Part shown: positions 39,379-44,191 of the stretch, in pieces
Layout: every line of letters starts with the position of its first letter
Position numbering within the stretch: position 1 is the stretch's first letter
Source: Strongylocentrotus purpuratus
Taxonomy: Eukaryota > Echinodermata > Echinoidea > Camarodonta > Strongylocentrotidae
Reading direction: 5' to 3'
Assembly (NCBI RefSeq): GCF_000002235.5
Contig: NW_022145552.1
Coordinates: 1,805,501-1,869,500 of the forward strand
DNA length: 64,000 nt
Notes under the pieces: generated by a model
Databases searched by the model: none
What the model saw: the letters and a program-made list of their open reading frames with translations, nothing else
Told to the model about the DNA's origin: nothing
Program-made: the position numbers and the translations under genes

Positions 39379-42300
39379 GTCATAGTGATTCATCCGAATA
39401 AATAGTCCACGTAAAGGGCATTTCGAAAATTTTAAGAAAATTCCTTTAGATTCCAAGAAACTGAGCCTACTTTTTCAGGAAACGCACTGGCGGCTTTGTT
39501 TCTTTAAAACTGTAACAATTCTCTTTGGATCAGATATAGACCAAAAACAAGCCTCATAATCTTCTGTATACAACTTTCATTTCAGACTTTACAACTTTCA
39601 TAGAAATCACTTTTGGACCGTCAAAGAGAAAGTTTGAGAACCCCTGCCCTATCGTATACCCTATATAAATCATGTTCGGGTTACGTGATTGTCATGTCGT
39701 ACATTTCAATAGGTGACACACAAGGCCATTGAAATTGCATTGCCTTACATGTTGATTTTACGAGAGTAGTTGTGATCTTGCTTTGCATTTCTAGGAAGAA
39801 AAACAATATTATTCCAAATATTGCAACATCGAATTTCATCCTGGCTTCCTCCATTTCATTCCCTCGTTGAACAGGTGGTTGATCTCCTCAACGACCTCTA
39901 CACTCTATTCGATGACATCATCAGTTACTACAACGTTTACAAAGTCGAGACCATCGGCGATGCCTACATGCTTGTCTCGGGGCTGCCCATTCGAAACGAT
40001 AATCGACACGCGGCCGAGATCGGCTCGACGGCACTCCATCTCATCGACGAAGTGCAGAAGTTCAAAATCCGACATCGCCCCGACGACACGCTCAAGTTGA
40101 GAGTGGGCATTCATTCCGGTGAGTTGGTTTTTAAATCCGTTATAAACATCCTTTTGTGTTCAACTCTCCTAAAGCAGACTAATCACCCGAAAGTGTTTTG
40201 CTCCTGATGTATGAGATTCGATTCTAGGACACCTACCCCCTGTACCCCCCCCCCAACCCGATAACCACCCTCTAGGACAACCACCCTCTAGGACAACTAG
40301 CCCTAGGACAACTACCACCCGGACAACTACCCCCCGACATCTACCCCTAGAACAACCACCTCCAGGATAACTAGCACCCGGACTACTACCCCCAGACAAC
40401 TACCCCTAGAACAACTACCCTCCAGGACAACTAGCACCCGGACAACTACCCCCAGCCAACTACCCCCGGACAACTACCCCCAGACAACTACCCCTAGAAC
40501 AACTACCCTCCAGGACAACTAGCACCCGGACAACTACCCCCAGCCAACTACCCCCGGACAACTACTCACCAGACAACTACCCCTAGGACAACTGCCCCTA
40601 GGACAACTACCCCCAGACAACTACCCCCAGACAACTACCCCGTACATTAACCATCCTCTAGGACAACTACCCCCGGACAACTATCCTAGTTATAGACTAC
40701 ATGACATAGACTACATGACATGACTAGAAATCAATTATATGGAATCAATATAGGTTCCTTACAGTACAGAGCGTATCCAAACACCTACCCCTAGACATCT
40801 ACCCCCGGATAACCACCCCTAGGATAACTACCCTCTATGACAAATACCCCCTAGGGCAACCACCCTCTAGGACGACTACCCCCCCCCCCCTAGGGAATAT
40901 AGTAATCCTTACAAACCTTTATTTCCTAATCTTAAAAATAAAAGTTAATTTCTCTTTTTCTTGTTTTCTTTCTTTCCTCCTCTGGAAACGAATAAACCCA
41001 GGCCCGGTGGTGACTGGTGTGGTAGGTCTAACAATGCCTCGGTACTGCTTGTTTGGTGATACCGTCAACACATCATCCAGAATGGAATCGAATGGAGAAG
41101 GTTTGTTTAAATTTAATACTTTTTTTTCTTTTCTTTTACCGAAAGTTAACGTTAAGCTCTAGTACAAAAATACGATTTCTTTGTGAAATGAAATGTCTAG
41201 AAGTTATTGAAAGTGGCTGAGTATGTAGTTTCCAAAGGTTGGCTGTATATTTTGAAGTTTTGGACTCATCAATGAAGTAACACATTTTACTGACAAATAT
41301 ACTAGTAAAAGGCGCTAAATACATGCGTATCTGGGACGATACACACAGAAGTTATGAAGTATCAACATTTGGTCTAAGGTTTTGAACTTTTGTGATCCAC
41401 ATTTGGATATGGGGGCATTTCAAAAGATATTCCTTTCTTGTGAGATTAATAGCTATGCTTTTATTTCATAAAGAAACAGCAACAGACACATTTTTTCCCT
41501 TCAGCTTGACAAGAACTCAACCTTCTCTTTCGTCTAATTACATTAAGAATCCAATTTATATTCTCCAACTTTATCGTGCAATAGTTTATCATGCCCATAG
41601 TTTTGAAATGATTGGCGGAGGCCCATAACGTGCTGACCGTATATTGTAGCTAGAGAGATTAATAACCATATTTTGATAATGAGGTCTCAGATAATACTGT
41701 CCTTTGCTCATAAGGCTGCACATAAAAAGGAATATGTGAAGGTCTAGGTTTGGGTTACAAAATGAGGTGCTGTGATTCAAAAGGTTGCTTATTGCTGGGC
41801 CCCGTCTTACAAAGAGTTGATATCAATCGTAACTTATTGCGATTGATATCAATCGTAACTATGTACTTAAGACATAGGAGACTGCAAACGTGCGGTTGAT
41901 TGGAGGACTTACGATTGATTTGGATCGATCGTAACTCTTTGTAAGACGGGGCCGTGTTGTACATATTCGATATCCATATTTTCGGAATACAAACAAAGTA
42001 ATATTTTCCATTGTCAATAAACCACTGACGCTCAGCTCGATTATTTTACCCGCAGCCTTGAAAATCCACTGCAGCGCCGAGTGCAAAGCTATTTTAGACG
42101 AGGTCGGAGGTTATGACGTACCAGAGAGAGGCATAGTCGCCATGAAAGGAAAAGGATCACTTCTAACATACTGGCTTGTGGATCAGGATCCTTCTTACAA
42201 GCGATTCAAGCCAAGGAGTGAAGACGTAGAGGAAGCTGTCGAGGATACGGATAGTCTGAGCGAAAAGCATAAGATGAAGAAGAGTCCAGGGAAAAGCTAC

Positions 42301-42822
42301 TTGCGGACGCCTCTAGGGTCAACCTATATGGCGCCCTCTACGTCCACACCTAATACCGGCATGAAATCCTCGCGTAGCGTACAGGACATCAGCAGCTCGA
42401 ACTTGAGGGAAGATGCTCAGTTGAGGAGAGACTCGGATGTGGTAACGCGGAGACGCAACAGCGATATCTCGAGGACCGAACTACCTAAAAACGGCAAGAA
42501 CGGATATACCCTGCTCCCCATGGATTGTGATGATTCACTGCCGTGCTCCAAGAGTGAAGAGGTAGAGATCAGGACAACGGACTTCGGGGATGGCAGTGGC
42601 GATTGCTCCAGTCAGGCGCGCAGTGTTTCTGCTTGTTCGCTGAATAGGTGTGAGGTAGTTGGGGAAGAGGCAACGATGAACGGCGCTGTCTCGCAACGCT
42701 CAAGGAACAATTCCCAAGGAAGCAAGACCAAGACCAAAAAGAACAGCACAACGGATTCAGGCATCGGGAGCAACGGGAACAGCTCGCGGGACTGCAACAT
42801 GCATAATGAAATTTTCCTTTGA
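683..42822 (+). CDS. Receptor (membrane) guanylyl cyclase, 16 exons, 5' end outside window
   Basis: Sixteen exons join with matching phases and GT/AG introns into one frame of 983 residues plus stop. Residue numbers here start at the first full codon (685). Order: ligand-binding domain C-terminal part (about 1-195), transmembrane helix (about 197-218), kinase-homology domain (about 250-525), coiled-coil linker (527-573), cyclase catalytic domain (about 574-770), Ser-rich tail (771-983). It should convert GTP to cGMP in the cytosol after peptide binding outside. Metal-binding Asp599 and Asp643, guanine-selecting Glu639 and Cys711, and Asn718/Arg722 are all visible. The kinase-like domain keeps VAIK and DFG but has HGN in place of HRD, as in natriuretic-peptide and sea urchin egg-peptide receptors. 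Roughly 300 N-terminal residues and the signal peptide must lie upstream. Whether it is the sperm speract/resact-type receptor or a somatic paralogue cannot be told from this sequence alone. Confidence 0.93.
1612..1747 (+). CDS. Guanylyl cyclase exon B: ligand-binding domain
   Basis: Acceptor CCGTCTAG|ATC and donor A|GTAAGT; ends in phase 1. Encodes residues 66-110 starting [19 protein letters not shown], matching the 'HDGLLLYIQAV' helix of mammalian receptors. Two N-glycosylation sequons (NQT at 85, NGT at 96) agree with an extracellular location. The next coding exon is 12.7 kb away. Confidence 0.88.
2534..2775 (+). mobile_element. tRNA-derived SINE
   Basis: A tRNA-like head with a box B (GGTTCGAATCC at 2581-2591) is followed by a body containing TAGATGGGTACCTGGCAAG and GAGGCTACCCATGTTAAATA. 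It ends in an ATT-rich tail (about 2755-2775). Head, body and simple-repeat tail are the classic SINE layout, and the body wording resembles SINE families common in sea urchin genomes (from memory, not searched). It lies in a cyclase intron, sense strand. Confidence 0.7.
3381..3425. repeat. GA repeat
   Basis: About 24 bp of (GA)n from 3381 followed by G/A-rich sequence. A second one, preceded by (TA)n, is at about 3670-3712. Confidence 0.9.
6449..6690. repeat. Tandem duplication, 120-bp unit, two copies
   Basis: CCCCGCCCCCTCAATAGTTA starts each copy (about 6449 and 6569). Each ends TCAYAATGTATCGAATGTTGT. The copies differ at scattered positions (for example GGACGGATG / GGACGCATG), so the event is not very recent. 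Confidence 0.85.
7397..7581. mobile_element. MITE family with TTAA ends and AAAGCCCC-CTGCACTA termini, copy 1
   Basis: Left end TTAAAGCCCCACTGCACTA, right end CTAGTGCAGACAGGCTTTAA: imperfect terminal inverted repeats flanked by TTAA. The inside contains CATGATACCCTTTTTCTTATG and ATCCCTCCTGGCCAAACTAG. A second copy lies at 30688-30883. TTAA targets suggest a Kolobok- or piggyBac-type transposase acting in trans (inference). Confidence 0.7.
8024..8310. repeat. Tandem duplication, 143-bp unit, two copies
   Basis: TCTGTCACAAGTCGAACTAT begins at 8024 and 8167. The copies are nearly identical through GACTCGTGGGCAGCCAGAAG to TGATATTCTTAATCAC. No coding potential. Confidence 0.9.
9877..10600. repeat. 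Degenerate tandem repeat interrupted by a MITE
   Basis: Related units with GTTTGATGTGATC(T/A)TTCA(C/G)C(A/G)G and CTTCGATC(A/G)(A)GA-type ends occur near 9885, 10305, 10385 and 10545. The MITE 9940-10248 separates the first unit from the rest. Confidence 0.55.
9940..10248. mobile_element. MITE with GGGGGTGTTYCACAARGATC termini
   Basis: Left end GGGGTGTTCCACAAGGATCT, right end (reverse complement) GGGGTGTTTCACAAAGATCC, followed inward by AAGTTGAACTTA / TTAGTCGAACTTAA. About 309 bp. The right end runs into a C-run (10245-10262). It interrupts a degenerate tandem repeat. Confidence 0.7.
13297..13329. repeat. CT repeat after a CA-rich stretch
   Basis: CACACATACACACACACATA (about 13262-13292) runs into (TC)n of about 33 bp. 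Confidence 0.9.
14473..14618 (+). CDS. Guanylyl cyclase exon C: end of ligand-binding domain
   Basis: Acceptor TTTCATTAG, donor ACG|GTAAGT. Codes a split Ser111 and residues 112-159, beginning [20 protein letters not shown]; this corresponds to the 'GVTGYLKIDSSGDR' strand pair of mammalian natriuretic receptors. It has three sequons (NVS 128, NSS 137, NGT 156). It is an isolated exon between two introns of about 12.8 kb, supported by phase and homology on both sides. Confidence 0.9.
17240..17900. repeat. Degenerate tandem repeat, unit roughly 95-140 bp
   Basis: CATTCCTTGAAATTCAATTT CTAAGCA-like words recur near 17253, 17433, 17530, 17625, 17711 and 17850, often followed by TTTCGCCTTGTTGCGTTTAT. 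Spacing varies. A minus-strand frame here is a by-product of the repeat. Confidence 0.6.
18997..19299 (-). mobile_element. MITE with TTAAAGGsATC termini, copy 1
   Basis: Left TTAAAGGCATCACTTAACAA, right (reverse complement) TTAAAGGGATCCGGTAACTT. It is the reverse complement of 54948-55294, sharing GATGCACGGCCCT, CATACTCGTTTTCCC, AGACTGTAGTGTT and TCAGAATCTGAGACAAA. TTAA on both sides suggests the target duplication. Confidence 0.75.
20438..20553. mobile_element. MITE with TA target and GGGACTTTTAGATTTGC termini, copy 1
   Basis: TAGGGACTTTTAGATTTGCG at the left and its inverse (GCGCAAATCTAAAAGTCCCTA, last 20 bases used) at the right, flanked by TA. 116 bp, with ACGTGGA-type subterminal sequence. 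A second copy is at 51162-51312. The TA target is typical of Tc1/mariner-type mobilisation. Confidence 0.8.
22081..22260 (+). promoter_or_regulatory. Possible CpG-rich promoter-like patch inside the cyclase intron
   Basis: In AT-rich surroundings this patch is CpG-rich and has a CRE-like TGACGTCG (22108-22115), an octamer ATGCAAAT (22183-22190) and AAGATGGCG (22212-22220, YY1-like over an ATG). Only a 25-codon frame follows that ATG (22215-22292). The motifs are short and could be chance. Confidence 0.25.
22303..22384 (+). pseudogene. tRNA-like sequence with intact pol III boxes (tRNA pseudogene or SINE head)
   Basis: It is 82 bp, the size of a class II tRNA (Ser/Leu). Box A TAGCCGAGTGG is a perfect consensus and box B AGTTCGAATCC differs at one position. 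The acceptor ends (GACGGGC and CTTCGAC) pair at only about five of seven positions and the T stem is broken, so a working tRNA is unlikely. An A/T-rich run follows, as in a SINE. Confidence 0.5.
22444..22608. repeat. Near-perfect 165-bp palindrome
   Basis: AGTATTAATGACTGCTTTAA ... GAGAAATAGTTGTTTTCATACG at the left is mirrored by its inverse to AAAGCAGTCATTAATACT at the right. The centre is GGGGAATAG/CTATTCCCC around CGGCAAGCCTCG. A fold-back element is the likely origin. Confidence 0.85.
22974..23114. repeat. Near-perfect 141-bp palindrome, different sequence
   Basis: AATATTGACTGGCTTTACTT ... GATATCAGAAATATTGACCG ... CCATATTGCCCTCGTC is mirrored to GGCCAGTCAATATT, with a loop of about four bases (TTTC near 23043). 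It is 365 bp from the palindrome at 22444-22608, but unrelated in sequence. Confidence 0.85.
23112..23255 (-). mobile_element. SINE-like fragment with box B, minus strand
   Basis: Read on the minus strand, a tRNA-like part with GTGGGTTCGAACCCCGG is followed by a body with AAGACGTTAAAAGATGGGAG and TTGCTACCTTG. A tRNA-type head plus conserved-looking body suggests a truncated SINE. It directly abuts the long palindrome ending at 23114. Confidence 0.45.
23294..23690. repeat. Purine tract (GA) followed by pyrimidine tract (TTC)
   Basis: About 160 bp of G/A (23294-23455) is followed, after GCGCGTT, by about 225 bp of almost pure T/C dominated by (TTC)n. Frames across it (poly-Ser, Arg/Glu) are not genes. 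Confidence 0.9.
25236..25860. repeat. Long pyrimidine-rich tract with CT and TTC arrays
   Basis: Arrays of (TC)n at about 25250-25283, 25552-25577 and 25812-25846, and of (TTC)n at about 25588-25663, lie in more than 600 bp that is mostly T/C on the + strand. Several overlapping frames here are artefacts. Confidence 0.9.
27148..27455 (+). repeat. Pyrimidine tract of about 300 bp ending at the exon D acceptor
   Basis: Almost only T and C, made of (TC)n blocks and a CCCTCTATCTTTCT-type repeat (27293-27350), up to TTTCCCTACAG|GTG. It doubles as the polypyrimidine tract of the splice acceptor. Confidence 0.9.
27456..27634 (+). CDS. Guanylyl cyclase exon D: juxtamembrane Cys pair and transmembrane helix
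   Basis: The acceptor TTTCCCTACAG ends a pyrimidine tract of about 300 bp; the donor is AG|GTAACA. Residues 160-218 include the juxtamembrane cysteines Cys183 and Cys190 (CGFDGSLC, compare CGFDNEDPAC of mammalian receptors), a sequon NYT at 193, and an uncharged helix from about 197 to 218 ([20 protein letters not shown]). This fixes outside versus inside. The next intron (27635-28432) shows no recognisable element. Confidence 0.93.
28433..28523 (+). CDS. Guanylyl cyclase exon E: cytoplasmic juxtamembrane segment
   Basis: Acceptor TGTTTTCTACAG, donor CGG|GTAAGA. It completes Arg219 and codes residues 220-249, including [19 protein letters not shown]; the LLWKI core is the conserved 'ELWRVRWEDV' entry into the kinase-homology domain. 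The intron that follows (28524-30495) contains a DNA element of about 950 bp, a SINE-like block and a degraded MITE copy. Confidence 0.88.
28630..29583. mobile_element. Candidate non-autonomous DNA transposon, CACTGTAAAAAA ends
   Basis: CACTGTAAAAAAATAAT (28630) and the inverse ATTCTTTTTTACAGTG (ending 29583) bound about 954 bp of AT-rich sequence with scattered inverted words (TTACTTAAA, TTTAAGTAA-like) and a long TA repeat (28927-28973). No coding capacity and no clear target duplication. Lies in the intron between exons E and F. Confidence 0.5.
28927..28973. repeat. TA repeat
   Basis: About 23 TA units inside the candidate DNA element 28630-29583. A similar TA array is at about 39336-39376. 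Confidence 0.9.
29620..29804 (-). mobile_element. tRNA-derived SINE, minus strand, His-like head
   Basis: The first 74 bases on the minus strand (29804 to 29731) are tRNA-sized, with perfectly complementary 7-bp acceptor ends (GGTGCCG and CGGCACC), a box B-like TGTTCGAGTCC and an anticodon-loop-like CTGTGGA (GTG, His). The anticodon and T stems are mismatched, so this is a tRNA-derived retroposon head rather than a working tRNA. An AT-rich body of about 110 bp follows; its end is approximate. Confidence 0.5.
30075..30210. mobile_element. Degraded copy of the AGAGCCATCTAT MITE
   Basis: AGAGCCATCTATACACAGAC, then GGCCAACTTGGTTTCACTGG, GCTTGCCCAACAAAACAGTA and CCAACTCGAACCGGGTTGGC match the other copies. 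The right terminus has decayed (AAACTCTCTTAATCAATGGC). Confidence 0.65.
30496..30666 (+). CDS. Guanylyl cyclase exon F: N-lobe of kinase-homology domain
   Basis: Acceptor CTCATTTTCAG, donor GTG|GTGAGT. Residues 250-306 hold the [13 protein letters not shown] segment and [16 protein letters not shown], with Lys287 at the position of the kinase VAIK lysine. The Gly-rich loop is not a canonical GxGxxG, as usual for this family. A MITE starts 21 bp after the donor (30688). Confidence 0.92.
30688..30883. mobile_element. Same TTAA MITE family, copy 2, just after an exon
   Basis: Left TTAAAGCCCCGCTGCACTA, right CTAGTGCAGAAGGGCTTTAA. Internal CATGATCCCCTTTTTCTTATG and CCCTCCTGGCCAAACTAG match the copy at 7397-7581. 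It starts 21 bp after the exon F donor. Confidence 0.75.
31374..31478 (+). CDS. Guanylyl cyclase exon G: kinase-homology domain hinge
   Basis: Acceptor CTATCCAG, donor CAG|GTAAAT. Residues 307-341, [20 protein letters not shown] then NICILTEYC and RGSLQ. The IGAC(P/T)[12 protein letters not shown](T/P)RGSLQ string is nearly invariant in natriuretic-peptide receptors. The next intron (31479-32612) contains a nested MITE pair (31610-31922) and a partial palindromic element copy (about 32426-32550). Confidence 0.95.
31610..31922. mobile_element. MITE with AGAGCCATCTATACACAGAG termini, carrying a nested MITE
   Basis: Left AGAGCCATCTATACACAGAG TTTGGCC, right inverse GGCCAAACT-type CTGTGTATAGATGGCTCT. 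The family is also at 44032-44191 and, degraded, at 30075-30210. Here the middle is split by a second element (31716-31871). Without the insert it matches the size of the copy at 44032. Confidence 0.8.
31716..31871. mobile_element. Nested MITE with GGCCCGAATTCACA termini
   Basis: Left GGCCCGAATTCACAGGTTTG, right inverse ACAAACCTCCTTTGTGAATTCGGGCC (last 14 bases are the exact TIR). ATT precedes (31713-31715) and follows (31872-31874), as a 3-bp target duplication. Two perfect 16-bp palindromes GGTTTGTCGACAAACC lie near each end. 156 bp, inserted into an older MITE. Confidence 0.8.
32426..32550. mobile_element. Partial copy of the palindromic 60507-60804 family
   Basis: TTTCAATAGTCAGAATGCGA then TTGCATACATTTCGTTTGTT, and CTACCTAGCAACAATTAAT inverted, correspond to the centre of the family. 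The outer arms are missing or too diverged to see. It lies 63 bp upstream of cyclase exon H. Confidence 0.55.
32613..32684 (+). CDS. Guanylyl cyclase exon H: kinase-homology domain helix
   Basis: Acceptor TTATTTTGAAAG, donor AAG|GTAATG. It codes 24 residues (342-365) reading [20 protein letters not shown] then DIVK, the equivalent of 'DILENESITLDWMFRYSL'. In the following intron (32685-33726) I see no gene: a T-run meets a G-run (about 33427-33491), then a CT-rich tract reaches to within about 50 bp of the next exon. Confidence 0.93.
33427..33680. repeat. T-run, G-run and CT-rich tract upstream of cyclase exon I
   Basis: A T-rich run (33437-33479) switches directly to G12 (33480-33491). After about 45 bp a CT-rich tract (33536-33680) follows and ends about 47 bp before the exon. 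Confidence 0.85.
33727..33892 (+). CDS. Guanylyl cyclase exon I: pseudokinase catalytic-loop equivalent
   Basis: Acceptor TTGCCTAACAG, donor G|GTATTG. Residues 366-420. [16 protein letters not shown] replaces the HRDxKxxN loop (HGN at 378-380, so no catalytic Asp). KITDFGL keeps DFG at 398-400. The pattern predicts ATP-modulated regulation without phosphotransfer. The intron 33893-35186 is AT-rich; around 34826-34970 short GGGGGCT(C/A)(T) blocks recur four times, otherwise nothing recognised. Confidence 0.95.
35187..35321 (+). CDS. Guanylyl cyclase exon J: kinase-homology C-lobe (APE, DVYSFG)
   Basis: Acceptor TTCTTTTTAG, donor G|GTAACG. Codes split Asp421 and residues 422-465: [20 protein letters not shown] then [10 protein letters not shown] and LSPK. 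The APE and D-V-Y-S-F-G motifs match the family, with the usual short insert before LSPK. The intron 35322-36031 shows nothing beyond AT-rich sequence. Confidence 0.94.
36032..36212 (+). CDS. Guanylyl cyclase exon K: end of kinase-homology domain
   Basis: Acceptor ATCTTTTGAAG, donor AT|GTAAGT. Completes Glu466 and codes residues 467-525: [20 protein letters not shown], then [12 protein letters not shown], the conserved CW.EDP..RP.F closing motif of kinase-like lobes. The next intron (36213-37129) contains an inverted minisatellite (36307-36668) and a pyrimidine-rich block (about 36860-36965). Confidence 0.94.
36307..36668. repeat. ACAACTACCCCC minisatellite with strand switch
   Basis: The left about 95 bp are C-rich units (GGACAACTACCCCAAACACC), then at GGACAGTTGTCC (36404-36415) the orientation flips to G-rich units (GGGGTAGTTGTCCTAGAGGA) for about 250 bp. 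The two halves can form a large hairpin. Unit about 13-16 bp. Confidence 0.85.
37130..37270 (+). CDS. Guanylyl cyclase exon L: coiled-coil dimerisation linker
   Basis: Acceptor CACATCCACAG, donor AA|GTAAGT. Residues 526-572 contain [20 protein letters not shown] and [20 protein letters not shown] with heptad-like hydrophobics. This is the signalling helix that joins the kinase-homology domain to the cyclase and mediates dimerisation. The next intron (37271-37816) contains nothing I recognise. Confidence 0.95.
37817..37940 (+). CDS. Guanylyl cyclase exon M: start of catalytic domain, metal site 1
   Basis: Acceptor TCTTGCTTCAG, donor CAG|GTACAT. Residues 573-614 with [20 protein letters not shown] and [13 protein letters not shown]; Asp599 in FSDIVGF is the first metal-binding Asp. 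A MITE begins about 14 bp beyond this donor. The intron 37941-39874 also carries a GA-rich stretch, three copies of an ATGAAATGAAAGGGCTAT motif (38340-39125), a palindrome and a TA repeat. Confidence 0.95.
37955..38090. mobile_element. MITE with GTTTYACAAAACTTGTCATC-type termini, copy 1
   Basis: CGTTTCACAAAGCCTTTTTT at the left and GATGACAAGTTTTGTAAAAC at the right, with AAAAATCAGTGACAAATCTG and CAATCAGAAGCAA inside, match 47399-47548. The left end is about 14 bp from the donor of cyclase exon M (37940/37941). Confidence 0.75.
38828..39050. repeat. Inverted-repeat element with AATCTGGGGGCTCTTTTTGT ends
   Basis: AATCTGGGGGCTCTTTTTGT GCTCTTTT at the left and AGAGCACAAAAAGCCCTCAGATT at the right. 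A further local hairpin (GTGCTCTTTTAAAAAGAGCAC) lies at the left end. About 223 bp, in the intron between exons M and N. Confidence 0.6.
39086..39172. repeat. About 85-bp palindrome containing the ATGAAATGAAAGGGCTAT motif
   Basis: AAGAGAGGTTATTTCTAAAA TGAAATGAAAGG is mirrored by CCTTTTCATTTCGTTTTAAA AATAACCTCTCTTT. The same ATGAAATGAAAGGGGCTAT word also occurs near 38366 and 38930, so three related units stand in a row. Confidence 0.65.
39875..40118 (+). CDS. Guanylyl cyclase exon N: catalytic core, metal site 2 and guanine Glu
   Basis: Acceptor CTCGTTGAACAG, donor G|GTGAGT. Residues 615-695 contain [13 protein letters not shown], then [17 protein letters not shown]: Glu639 (guanine recognition) and Asp643 (second metal). 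FKIRHRP then LKLRVGIHS follow. Glu at this position marks a guanylyl rather than an adenylyl cyclase. The intron 40119-41001 is mostly ACAACTACCCCC minisatellite. Confidence 0.97.
40224..40690. repeat. ACAACTACCCCC minisatellite, longest array
   Basis: About 30 units of roughly 15 bp (GACAACTACCCCCAG, CTAGAACAACTACCCTCC, GACAACTAGCACCCG), with a higher-order repeat of about 75 bp visible at 40380-40540. A continuation lies at 40775-40890. It occupies most of the intron between catalytic exons N and O. Confidence 0.9.
40775..40890. repeat. Continuation of the ACAACTACCCCC array
   Basis: Units such as ACACCTACCCCTAGACATCT and GGATAACCACCCCTAGGATA, ending in a C-run (about 40880-40890), follow an 85-bp break in the array. 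Confidence 0.75.
41002..41100 (+). CDS. Guanylyl cyclase exon O: catalytic core, guanine Cys and Arg
   Basis: Acceptor ATAAACCCAG, donor G|GTTTGT (weaker than the other donors, but frame and homology require it). Residues 697-728: [20 protein letters not shown], with Cys711 (guanine recognition), Asn718 and Arg722 (catalytic). The intron 41101-42055 holds a 156-bp MITE (41798-41953). Confidence 0.97.
41798..41953. mobile_element. MITE with GGCCCCGTCTTACAAAGAGT termini
   Basis: GGCCCCGTCTTACAAAGAGT at the left and its exact inverse ACTCTTTGTAAGACGGGGCC at the right bound 156 bp. ATCAATCGTAAC / GTTACGATTGAT-type repeats occur inside. Target duplication not clear (flanks CTG / GTG). Confidence 0.8.
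42056..42822 (+). CDS. Guanylyl cyclase exon P: end of catalytic domain and serine-rich tail
   Basis: Acceptor TTTTACCCGCAG. Completes Ala729 and codes residues 730-983 to TGA. The catalytic domain ends near [17 protein letters not shown] (about residue 770). About 210 residues of polar, Ser-rich, probably disordered tail follow, with RRDS (Ser855), RRRNS (Ser864), proline-directed sites (KSPGK, RTP), an exact DSGIGS (962-967, bases 42754-42771) and the C-terminus NEIFL. Mammalian NPR1/NPR2 stop soon after the catalytic domain, so this tail is long for the vertebrate family. Sea urchin sperm cyclases are known to be multiply phosphorylated; use of these particular sites is inferred. Confidence 0.95.
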
Positions 42823-43746
42823 GATTCGGCGCGGCTGTTTCTATTTATTGTCATGGTGCCTATAATTCTAAACATGAGGACAACTGAGAACGTTGACGGA
42901 TATACCAATGAACCCTATGAAGTATACGGGCACAGACTTCAATACAGACTGCGGCTAGGACAAAAAAAAACAATCGCAGAAAACGTTGAAACCCGTTTAC
43001 TTTCATGAATAGAAAAGACTATTAACCCATCCATTTCCCCCTGGAGAAATGTTTGAACTTTGCTATCAGAGTCACCCTTTTGTTATACAGTACTATGGAA
43101 ACAAGCGGTGTCTGGATTGTTTATATTTGCTTGTTTGCTCCATGTTGTGATTCGACCATCCATCGATATAGACGCGTGCCATATTACCTTGTTTTCCCGT
43201 TTTTAGCACTTTATTGTAAAGTTTTCACAATCCTACGGAACTCTCCGTTGTCGTTTTAGTGATTTTGTTTGTTTACAATTTGAAATGCGTATAATATTAT
43301 CACGTACATATTTGTTTATTATATTGAAAACTTCCGTTATTAGACGTAAAACTTGAAGGTGGAATATTAAAGTTAGTGTGATTCGTACGCGTCGAATTGG
43401 GAGTGCGTAATATGCATTACTAGTATATAGCAGTTTTATAGTCCCTTTGAAGTTCGAGTCATGCAATGAACTTAACCTTAGACATGACATCGAAGAAAAA
43501 AAAGAGATCCCACTTTAGTTTTTATTCAAATATAAAAATAACATTATATACATGCATGTAGTAGGACGGGGTCACTGAACTCTAAATTGTCTTGTGTACG
43601 TCAATGGCTACCATGATTTACTAAATCAAACAAATCTTGGGATTGAAAGTGTCACAATCGCCTGGCAAAACGTATATAATCTGCCTTAAAAATTACACGG
43701 CATTTTATAAGCATGATTAGGTTAACAAACAAGTCGTATGAATAAA
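42823..43746 (+). other. Probable 3' UTR of the guanylyl cyclase gene
   Basis: There is no further splice continuation after the TGA at 42820-42822. Possible polyadenylation signals are ATTAAA at 43366-43371 and AATAAA at 43741-43746; which one is used cannot be told. The stretch has no other gene. Confidence 0.45.
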
Positions 43747-44031
43747 CGAAGGATAAAAAAAAAACCTTGTACACAACTAAGGTCTGGCCATTCATGTAGC
43801 TCACTGAAAAAGATATCGATAAAATCTATGCAGAAATTAATCATGTTAGGATAACGAGAACGATATAAAAACAAAACTGCTCCATACCTTCTTCTACGAC
43901 TATTGTGACATCAAAGGGGTAAAATTATTGGCCTTAAAAATATTAAATAATGATCAAGAAAATAGTAACCGCAAGATCCCAACGAGACTATAAGAATTGT
44001 CTCGTTGAGGGCGGCTCCTTATGGACTGACC

Positions 44032-44191
44032 AGAGCCATCTATTATATACACAGAGTTTGGCCAACCCGGTTCGAGTTGGACACAATAATGGCGACTACT
44101 GCTTTGTTGGGCAAGCACAAAAGAAAAGAATATACGCCATATTGTGACCCAATGAAACCAAGTTGACCAGACTCTGTATATAGATGGCTCT
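44032..44191. mobile_element. MITE with AGAGCCATCTAT termini, uninterrupted copy
   Basis: Bounded by AGAGCCATCTATTATATACA and TGTATATAGATGGCTCT; pairing extends outward to GACC/GGTC (44028-44195). The inner part includes GTTCGAGTTGGACACAATAA and GGGCAAGCAC, matching 31610-31922 in reverse orientation. Confidence 0.75.

Noticed and set aside
40224-40690. CRISPR-like array
   Set aside because: Short unit of about 15 bp without unique spacers in a eukaryotic intron; it is a minisatellite.
42569-42908. Minus-strand frames opposite the last cyclase exon
   Set aside because: Antisense shadows of a coding exon.
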